From NCBI GenBank assembly GCA_003132205.1, contig PKWY01000033.1:1-40500 (forward strand): a stretch of DNA of 40,500 nucleotides. The letters are read 5' to 3'. Under the pieces are notes generated by a model. That model was not told the origin of the DNA. It worked only from the letters and a program-made list of their open reading frames with translations, and did not search any database. Position 1 is the stretch's first letter. Every line of letters begins with the position of its first letter. This DNA is from Acidimicrobiaceae bacterium (GTDB lineage: Bacteria > Actinomycetota > Acidimicrobiia > Acidimicrobiales > RAAP-2). A program made the position numbers and the translations under genes. This document shows, one piece after another, positions 34,506 to 40,500 of the stretch.

Positions 34506-35870
34506 ATGTCAATTGTAGATCGGATCCGTTTGGCCGCATTCCTCGAGCGTGAGCGGACTCGCTTTGTCGCAGAACACCCGGGCTCGCTGGCCGTCAACCG
34601 GCGGGCCGACCATCTATTTGGTCGGGTGCCAATGACCTGGATGACCCAGTGGTCGGGTGGGTTTCCGCTAGCGCTCAGTTCAGCGCGGGGCAATCGGATC
34701 ACCGATGTGGACGGTTTGGTCTATGTTGACTTCGCCCTTGGCGATACCGTGGCGATGGCGGGCCACTCGCCCGAGCCGACCGTGCGCGCTGTGATGCACA
34801 GGATGGCGACGCTCGGCGGTATCGCTACCATGCTGCCGACTGAGGATGCGGAGTGGGTGGCTGAGGAGCTGACCAGGCGTTTCGGGCTGCCCGAGTGGTC
34901 GTTCACGTTAACCGCGACGGACGCCAATCGCTGGGCGATCCGGCTGGCTCGACTGGCGACGGGCAAGCCGAAGTTGCTGGTGTTCTCGTACTGCTATCAC
35001 GGCTCGGTGGACGAGACGTTCGTCATCGTGGGTCCCGAGGGCCTGCCCGTGAGCCGTCCGGGCAATGTCGCTCCGGGGGTTGACCCGAGGGAGACGACAC
35101 GGGTCGTTGAGTGGAACGATCTCGCGGCTGTGGAGCGGGAACTCGCTCACGGCGATGTTGCGGCAATTCTGATGGAGCCGGCCCTGACCAATATCGGTAT
35201 CGTGCTTCCGGCGCCGGGCTTTCACGAGGGTCTGCGCGCGTTGGCGACAAAGTATGGCGCACTGCTGATGATCGACGAGACGCACACGATCTCAGCTGGC
35301 CCCGGGGGCATGACGGCTCGTGACGGTTTGAGACCGGATATCTTCGTGATCGGGAAGTCGCTCGGTGGCGGCATCCCCTCTGGCGCCTACGGGTTGTCCG
35401 AGGAAGTCGCTGACAAGGTTCGTCGGATCATGGGAGATGCCGGCCTCGGCGATGTGGGTGGCGTCGGCGGGACGCTGGCCGGCAACGCGCTTTCTTTGGC
35501 GGCAATGCGTGCGACGCTCGACGAGGTTCTTACCGAGACAGCGTTCGCAAGAATGATTGCGATGGCCACCCGATACACGGTCGACGTCGAGCAGATCCTT
35601 GTTGAAGTTGACCTGCCATGGTCAATCGCCCAGCTCGGGGCGCGAGCGGAATATCGCTTCGTTCGTCCAGCGCCGCGCAACGGCGGTGAATCGGCGGCGG
35701 CGGCCGACAACGAGCTGGATGAGTACCTGCACCTCTATACACTCAACCGAGGGATCCTGATGACCCCGTTCCACAACATGGCGCTGATGTGTCCGGATAC
35801 ATCAGCGGCCGATGTCGATCGCCATTCCGAGGTCTTTGCTGACGCCGTCGCGGAGCTGGTCGGGCGGTGA
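34506..35870 (+). CDS. Class-III PLP-dependent aminotransferase (glutamate-1-semialdehyde aminomutase-like)
   Basis: A 454-residue PLP enzyme. The phosphate/PLP segment YCYHGSVDETFVIVG, the cofactor aspartate D258 in LLMIDETHTISAGPGG, and the Schiff-base lysine K284 in FVIGKSLGGGIPSGAYG are in place. The N-terminal part (GGFPLALSSARGNRITDVDG) is typical of class III. It transfers an amino group between an amine and a keto acid, or shifts it within a molecule as in GSAM; the acceptor is not evident. Start ATG 34506 follows GGGAGG; the frame runs 168 bp further upstream without a ribosome binding site. Its last 4 bp overlap the SDR gene (GTGA). Forming an operon with two dehydrogenases, it fits a pathway converting an amino alcohol or amine to a carbonyl. 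Confidence 0.87.
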   Translation: MSIVDRIRLAAFLERERTRFVAEHPGSLAVNRRADHLFGRVPMTWMTQWSGGFPLALSSARGNRITDVDGLVYVDFALGDTVAMAGHSPEPTVRAVMHRMATLGGIATMLPTEDAEWVAEELTRRFGLPEWSFTLTATDANRWAIRLARLATGKPKLLVFSYCYHGSVDETFVIVGPEGLPVSRPGNVAPGVDPRETTRVVEWNDLAAVERELAHGDVAAILMEPALTNIGIVLPAPGFHEGLRALATKYGALLMIDETHTISAGPGGMTARDGLRPDIFVIGKSLGGGIPSGAYGLSEEVADKVRRIMGDAGLGDVGGVGGTLAGNALSLAAMRATLDEVLTETAFARMIAMATRYTVDVEQILVEVDLPWSIAQLGARAEYRFVRPAPRNGGESAAAADNELDEYLHLYTLNRGILMTPFHNMALMCPDTSAADVDRHSEVFADAVAELVGR

Positions 35871-36649
35871 GTTCGGCGTTTGATTTGACCGGCCGTTCAG
35901 CACTGGTCACCGGTGCGGGTAGCCGCACCGGTATCGGTTTCGCAACCGCTCGGCTGCTAGCCGAGATGGGTGCGTCCGTGGTGATCTCCTCGACCACAGA
36001 CCGAATTCACGATCGGGTTCGTGAACTGCGTGCGGCTGGTGCAGAGGCTTTGGGCGTCCCTGGTGATCTCACCGATCCGGCTACGGCACCACAATTGGTC
36101 GCTGCCGCCATCGAGCGCTGGGGGAGACTTGACGTGGTCGTGCAGAACGCCGGCATGACATCGATCACCAAGCCCCAACCCGAGGCCGGTGCTATCGACA
36201 TGATGGACTACGCGCTGTGGCGCGCGAGTCTGTCCCGGAATCTCGACACCACCTTCCTGGTGGCCAAAGCTTGCCTGCCCGTGATGTCGGCAGCGGGTTG
36301 GGGTCGTCTGGTGTTGGTGTCGAGCGTGTCGGGCCCGGTAATGGCCATGCGAGGTGAACCTGCATACGCTGCAGCAAAGTCCGGCATGGTCGGCCTGGCC
36401 CGAGCACTGGCCATAGATTCGGCCCCGCACGGCATCACCGTTAACGCGGTCGCACCCGGCTGGATTGAGACCGGTTCACAGACCTCCCACGAATACGAGC
36501 AGGGTCAGGGAACGCCGATGGGTCGTAGCGCGCAGCCCGAAGAAGTCGCGGCCGCCATCTGCTGGCTCGCCTCACCTGGGGCGTCCTACGTGACCGGGCA
36601 GTGTCTCGTGGTCGACGGCGGCAACTCGATCGCTGAGGAACGAGCATGA
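35867..36649 (+). CDS. SDR-family NAD(P)-dependent dehydrogenase
   Basis: A 260-residue classical short-chain dehydrogenase. Cofactor motif TGAGSRTGIG (15-24), NAG at 94-96, the catalytic serine in VSSVSG (151-156), Y167 and K171 in YAAAK, and C-terminal GASYVTGQCLVVDGG. The inserted SR in the glycine motif resembles beta-keto reductases that use NADP. It would oxidise an alcohol or reduce a keto group. It begins with a GTG that overlaps the aminotransferase stop and ends overlapping the next SDR by 4 bp. Confidence 0.88.
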   Translation: MSSAFDLTGRSALVTGAGSRTGIGFATARLLAEMGASVVISSTTDRIHDRVRELRAAGAEALGVPGDLTDPATAPQLVAAAIERWGRLDVVVQNAGMTSITKPQPEAGAIDMMDYALWRASLSRNLDTTFLVAKACLPVMSAAGWGRLVLVSSVSGPVMAMRGEPAYAAAKSGMVGLARALAIDSAPHGITVNAVAPGWIETGSQTSHEYEQGQGTPMGRSAQPEEVAAAICWLASPGASYVTGQCLVVDGGNSIAEERA

Positions 36650-37395
36650 CAGACGGGGCAATCCCTGTCGTGCTGGTGACCGGCGCAGCAGGCGGTATCG
36701 GCGCCGCTGTCGTGCGTCGCTTCGCCACGGGTGGCTGGCGCGTTGTGGCGACGGACCTGACGGCTCCTGTCGGGCCCGAGATCGAGCATGCGATCGACGC
36801 GGATTTGACCAGAGTCGCGGAGTGCCGACGTCTCGTGGCCGAGGCCGTAGCTGCCACTGGCCGCCTGGATTGCCTAGTCAATTCGGCCGGGGTGTGGACG
36901 GAAGGTCCTGTTGAGCTGACTGAGGAGGCGGCCTACGACCTTTGCCTCAATGTGAACCTCAAGGGACTCTTCTTCACGACCGCAGCGGCCATCACGCACC
37001 TGATCACCACGTCCGGCTGCATCGTAAATCTGTCCAGTGACGCCGGGCTGCAGGGCAACACGGGTGCCGCGGTGTACTGCGCCAGCAAGGGCGCGGTGTC
37101 CAACCTCACCCGAGCACTAGCCCTTGAACTTGCGTCCCGGGGGGTCCGCGTCAACGCAGTCTGCCCGTCTGACGTGAACACGCCCATGCTGGCCGGTCAG
37201 GCTCGCGATTTCGGCGGCGAGGATCCTGCCGCCTACTTGGAAAACCTGCTCGCGCTCTATCCTCAAGGGGACTCAGCCAGATTTGCGCAGCCAGCCGAGG
37301 TGGCCGAACTCATTTGGTACCTCGCCCAGCGTCATGCGGCACCCATCACAGGAGCGAACCTGTCGATCGACTTCGGACTGACCGCGGGAAGATGA
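36646..37395 (+). CDS. SDR-family NAD(P)-dependent dehydrogenase, second
   Basis: A 249-residue classical SDR. Cofactor motif TGAAGGIG (12-19), aspartate at the end of strand 2 (VVATDL, favouring NAD), NSAG (79-82), S131, Y144 and K148 (YCASK), and the C-terminal PITGANLSIDFGL. It overlaps the previous gene (ATGA) and closes the operon. It differs from the preceding SDR in its strand-2 acid, so the two probably use different cofactors. Confidence 0.88.
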   Translation: MTDGAIPVVLVTGAAGGIGAAVVRRFATGGWRVVATDLTAPVGPEIEHAIDADLTRVAECRRLVAEAVAATGRLDCLVNSAGVWTEGPVELTEEAAYDLCLNVNLKGLFFTTAAAITHLITTSGCIVNLSSDAGLQGNTGAAVYCASKGAVSNLTRALALELASRGVRVNAVCPSDVNTPMLAGQARDFGGEDPAAYLENLLALYPQGDSARFAQPAEVAELIWYLAQRHAAPITGANLSIDFGLTAGR

Positions 37396-38055
37396 GCGGG
37401 AAGTTACGACCACGCAGGTCGAGCTGGACGCCACCGACAAGTCCCTCAAGTCGATCTGTCGATCCGACTCGACGACGTCACCACGTGCTGATCGCCAGTC
37501 GGGTGAGCAGTGATCTAACGCTCACAATGCTAGAAGTCAACCAATTCGAGGGCAGACCCATGCGACTCATTGCCAATGACGACGAAGCGCATCGACAAAG
37601 CGAACTGGCCACCAGTCTTCATCGTGACGAATTCCATTTCGAAAGCCGCCGGACGTTGGCGTCGGTGCGACACAAACCCGCATCTTGAACGCTGGCTCAA
37701 AATTCCACGCTTTCTACCACGGACCAATCCGCTAGGTAGCCGGCGATTCTAACGATGGGCCACCGAATCGATAATCCTGCCGCCAGACATTGTCGCTTCG
37801 CCTCCTGATTGGAGAACCGATGCTGCGGTTGAATAGACATTTGAAGGTACTGAGAGAAATCGATCTCGTTACATAGACCCCCGAAAGAAACGCACTTCAT
37901 AGGTACTGGAGTTCGGCAGCAAGGTGAGATGGATGGTTGGTAACTCCGCCCAACGCTCGTTGCCGCTCTGAATCATCTTCCTTCTTGTTCGGCAGCGATG
38001 TGAGATAAGGGTACGAAAGTCAAACAAGAAGTTCGCCCCAGTTCACCAATGCGAT
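37396..38055. other. Intergenic stretch with a diverged protein fragment
   Basis: No intact gene. On the minus strand at about 37563-37650 one frame reads IRHDEDWWPVRFVDALRR followed by a stop, resembling the middle of the short ORF at 14260-14490 (IRDNEEWRPLRLVQIPRR); the two share similar DNA as well. The rest shows no domain, tRNA or terminator that I can support. Confidence 0.45.
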
Positions 38056-38180
38056 TCACAACCGCTTGGACGACGCGAGTTGACTGAGAAAGTCCAGATC
38101 GTCCGAGCCACCGAGCACCATGAGACGATCACCAGATTTGATGATGGTCTCGTCGGTCGGTCGAATGACGTCGCGCCCAC
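38056..38180 (-). pseudogene. Detached 3' end of a ClC-type channel gene (TrkA-C tail)
   Basis: One minus-strand frame reads GRDVIRPTDETIIKSGDRLM then VLGGSDDLDFLSQLASSKRL and a stop at 38056. This is nearly the same as the last 39 residues of the ClC gene at the window's right end (GRDVIRPTGATVIKSGDRLM ...). DNA similarity is continuous and apparently ungapped over about 115 bp and stops abruptly at 38180/39603. The upstream part shows no channel sequence, so this is a fragment, not a gene. Confidence 0.8.
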
Positions 38181-38271
38181 TAAATGGACCGTAGCGAACG
38201 TGGGTGTAGCGTTCGAGGTGGAGAGCCGGGAAGACTGGTCGGCACGATGAACGCGTGCGGAGTGTGCTGAC

Positions 38272-39267
38272 TTGACCCTGGCATTGATCGAATTCCTACT
38301 TGGCACGTCGGTGAGCCTCGTCACCAGTTGGGTCCTCGTCACGAGACTCGAGCGTGTCGGCGAGCGATTCGGGCTCTCTGAGGCGTTGCTGGGCGTCCTT
38401 GCCGCGCTGGCCGCGGATGCCCCTGAAATCACCTCGTCAGTCACAGCCCTCTCCCAGCACCAGCGAACCATCGGTGCCGGCGTCGTGATCGGTTCGAACG
38501 TCTTCAACTTGGCGGTCCTGCTGGGGCTCGGAGCGCTGGTGTCCGGCTTCATCGCACTGCACCGCAGAGTCGTAGTGCTCGGCGGCGTCGTCGCGATGTT
38601 GGTTGCGCTGAGTTGCATCGCCACGGTCACCGGTCTCATCTCCGATGTCGCGGGTCTTGTTCTCGCGGGCGTCGTCTTCTCGGCTTACGTCGCCATCTTG
38701 GGAATGCGCCGCCAGAGCCTCCGACGTCTACCGCTTCCCCAACGGTGGCGTGGCTGGATCTCGTTCGCCGTTGAAGAGGAGGAACTTGAGCTTGAGGAGG
38801 CGATTCGACCGCGGCGCGGCCGGCCAGTGGACTTCCTGGCCGCCGCGGGGGCTCTCGTGGTGGTGGTGATTGCCAGCATGACGATGGAGAGGAGCGCGTT
38901 GACGTTGGGTCATCACTTCCACGTCGCCGACGCCGTGATCGGTGCAATCGTTCTCGCCGGCGTCACGAGCCTTCCCAATGCGGTTGCGGCCGTGCATCTT
39001 GCCGCCAAGGGCCGCGGGGCGGCAGCGCTCAGTACGGCGCTGAACAGCAACAGCCTCAACGTGATCGTGGGACTTCTCATTCCAGGGGTCTTCGTTGGCC
39101 TCGCACGGTCCTCGGTGCCGGGAAGCGTCACCACGTGGTGGTACGTCGGGCTCACCGCGGTCACCTTGGTACTCGCCTTCTCGAGTAGAGGCCTTCGCCG
39201 CTGGCAGGGGGGACTCATTGTGGTCGGCTACCTTGCCTTCGTGGTCGTCCTGCTGAGCATCGCCTAG
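38272..39267 (+). CDS. Sodium/calcium exchanger-family membrane protein (CaCA superfamily)
   Basis: A 331-residue membrane protein with about 10 helices in two inverted halves. The two alpha-repeats that form the ion site are visible: ALAADAPEITSSVTA with GAGVVIGSNVFNLAVLLG in the first, and GVTSLPNAVAAVHLA with LSTALNSNSLNVIVGL in the second. An acidic cytoplasmic loop (EEEELELEEAIRP) joins the halves. It likely exchanges calcium or another divalent cation for protons or sodium. The start is a TTG with GGAG 10 nt upstream; the frame opens only 8 codons earlier. It lies between a detached ClC 3' end and the intact convergent ClC gene. Confidence 0.87.
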   Translation: MTLALIEFLLGTSVSLVTSWVLVTRLERVGERFGLSEALLGVLAALAADAPEITSSVTALSQHQRTIGAGVVIGSNVFNLAVLLGLGALVSGFIALHRRVVVLGGVVAMLVALSCIATVTGLISDVAGLVLAGVVFSAYVAILGMRRQSLRRLPLPQRWRGWISFAVEEEELELEEAIRPRRGRPVDFLAAAGALVVVVIASMTMERSALTLGHHFHVADAVIGAIVLAGVTSLPNAVAAVHLAAKGRGAAALSTALNSNSLNVIVGLLIPGVFVGLARSSVPGSVTTWWYVGLTAVTLVLAFSSRGLRRWQGGLIVVGYLAFVVVLLSIA

Positions 39268-39481
39268 TTCCCAACTGTCTTGCCCCGTGGGTCATTGTCA
39301 ACGACGACGAGCGACCCGACGGCCGATACCGCGTCGATGCGCCGAGGACTCGGAGGTCCGATCACCGCACCCCTCCTGCGCCGCTTTCGGACGCTCCAAT
39401 GATTGATCCGCGGATTTGTGGACATCGCGGCGGGCACTTGTCCACAGGAGAGCCGCACCCCTGGTCTGCCGGCACGATCCG

Positions 39482-40500
39482 CTACTGCTTTGACGACGCG
39501 AGTCGGCCGAGCAGGTCAAGATCGTCTGAGCCGCCGAGCGCCATCAGCCGATCGCCGGATTTGATGACGGTCGCGCCGGTCGGGCGAATGACGTCGCGCC
39601 CACGCTCGATGGCGGTGATCAGTGTGCCGCGTGGTATCGACGTTGAGCGCAGCGCCACGTCGACGAGCGGGGAATCGCTCGTCACTGTGATCTCTGAAAT
39701 TCCAGTGGAACCGCCCAGCTCAGCGACGCGACGCAGGTTGGACTGCATCGTTCGGCGATAGTTGCGCACGATGTCCGAGATAGCGATCGTGCCGACGACC
39801 CGTCGCTCATCGTCGATGACGGCCGCCCACGTCTGCGGCGTCGAAGTCAGGGTCTCGAGGACGACGTCCAGATGCACCGATTCGTGGATCGGTGCGAAGG
39901 TGGCGTCGACCAGGCCTTCGACGTCCGGGCCGCTGGACGCAGCAGCCTCCTTCTGCAGTGCCCGCATTGTGACCACCCCGACATAGTGGCCTTGCGGATC
40001 GACCAACGGCGCGGCGCTGACCTCGCCCTCCTCCATCTGGGTGAGGAACGTTGCACTCTCGTCGGGTTCGACCAGAACGCATCGCGCCGGGGCCATGGCC
40101 TGCGAGGCGGTCACCATGGCGAGCAGTGGAAGACCGGTGAGGATGCGGTGTGCGGGGGACTCGGCCCGGCTGCGTAGTTGGCTGCGATAGATGGTGTCGT
40201 CATTACGGCGCACGATGAGGGTCGCGAGGCCGACCGCCAGCATCGCCGGCACGATCAGCGAGAGGGTTCCCGTCATCTCGGCGACCATCAGCATCACCGC
40301 GAGCGGTGCCCGCGAGATGCTCCCGAAGCAGGCCATCATCCCGACGATGACGTACGGGGCGGGGTCGTGACCGAGACTCGGCACGACCGGTTCGAGCAGG
40401 CGCCACACCGCGGCTCCGACGAAGGCGCCGATCACCATGCCCGGGCCGAAGATGCCGCCCGAACCGCCCGAACCAATTGAGAGCCCGGTCGTCGCGATGC
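39482..40500 (-). CDS. ClC-type chloride channel with CBS and TrkA-C domains, 3' part
   Basis: The frame enters from beyond the right edge; about 338 residues are visible. The first part contains the ClC selectivity motif GSGGSGGIFGPGMVIG and the following helices (GMMACFGSISRAPLAVMLMV, EMTG). After the channel come two CBS domains (about GPDVEGLVDATFAPIHESV and TWAAVIDDERRVVGTIAISD) and a TrkA-C-like end (PRGTLITAIERGRDVIRPTG, DRLMALGGSDDLDLL). The CBS and TrkA-C parts suggest control by nucleotides or other ligands. It may be a channel or a chloride/proton antiporter; the gating glutamate lies outside the window. Convergent with the exchanger gene. Confidence 0.9.
   Translation of the reverse strand, partial: IATTGLSIGSGGSGGIFGPGMVIGAFVGAAVWRLLEPVVPSLGHDPAPYVIVGMMACFGSISRAPLAVMLMVAEMTGTLSLIVPAMLAVGLATLIVRRNDDTIYRSQLRSRAESPAHRILTGLPLLAMVTASQAMAPARCVLVEPDESATFLTQMEEGEVSAAPLVDPQGHYVGVVTMRALQKEAAASSGPDVEGLVDATFAPIHESVHLDVVLETLTSTPQTWAAVIDDERRVVGTIAISDIVRNYRRTMQSNLRRVAELGGSTGISEITVTSDSPLVDVALRSTSIPRGTLITAIERGRDVIRPTGATVIKSGDRLMALGGSDDLDLLGRLASSKQ

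Noticed and set aside
37444..37475. Possible hairpin terminator after the second SDR
   Set aside because: The arms are only a few base pairs, the symmetry is broken and no T run follows.
38043..38639. 198-codon minus-strand Thr/Ser-rich frame over the exchanger start
   Set aside because: It is an antisense shadow in a different frame from the ClC tail fragment; no domain is present.

Overview
The window is GC-rich bacterial DNA. Features pointing to the Actinomycetota are frequent GTG/TTG starts, a secreted protein pairing a fibronectin III domain with a neocarzinostatin-like domain, a 38-residue Lys-rich protein, a NERD-domain remnant and a fused urease gamma/beta gene. Acidimicrobiia or a close relative is my inference. 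There are no rRNA, tRNA, CRISPR or intact mobile-element genes that I can support.

Region 1-3.9 kb is a gene-poor, decayed stretch. It holds the start of a membrane permease, the secreted FnIII/neocarzinostatin-like protein, a GntR/UTRA regulator remnant with an in-frame stop, a truncated HepT-like toxin remnant and the small basic protein. Region 3.9-8.3 kb is a tight minus-strand operon: M20 amidohydrolase, GntR/FCD regulator, alpha/beta hydrolase, APC amino-acid permease. Region 8.3-14.5 kb has a decayed ORF, an acyl-CoA ligase, an enoyl-CoA hydratase, a NERD-domain fragment, an SDR-DUF2867 protein and a short orphan ORF.

Region 14.5-32.3 kb is the main feature: a divergent catabolic locus. 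On the minus strand are a dipeptide-type binding protein (own promoter and terminator), then a beta-lactamase-fold serine hydrolase, two YtcJ-type amidohydrolases, a fused urease gamma/beta subunit and an atypical urease alpha subunit. On the plus strand, behind a good sigma70-like promoter, are a C45 Ntn-hydrolase, DppB-C-D-F transporter subunits and two amidase-signature hydrolases, nearly all overlapping or closely spaced. Together they suggest uptake of a small amide, peptide or ureido compound, stepwise hydrolysis of its C-N bonds, and nitrogen release. The substrate is unknown.

Region 32.3-37.4 kb adds an SRPBCC protein, a DadA-type FAD amine oxidase, and an operon of class-III aminotransferase plus two SDRs behind a perfect 10-bp inverted repeat. 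Region 37.4-40.5 kb has a calcium/cation exchanger gene flanked by two same-orientation copies of the 3' end of a ClC chloride channel gene; the right-hand one is the intact gene, which runs off the window.
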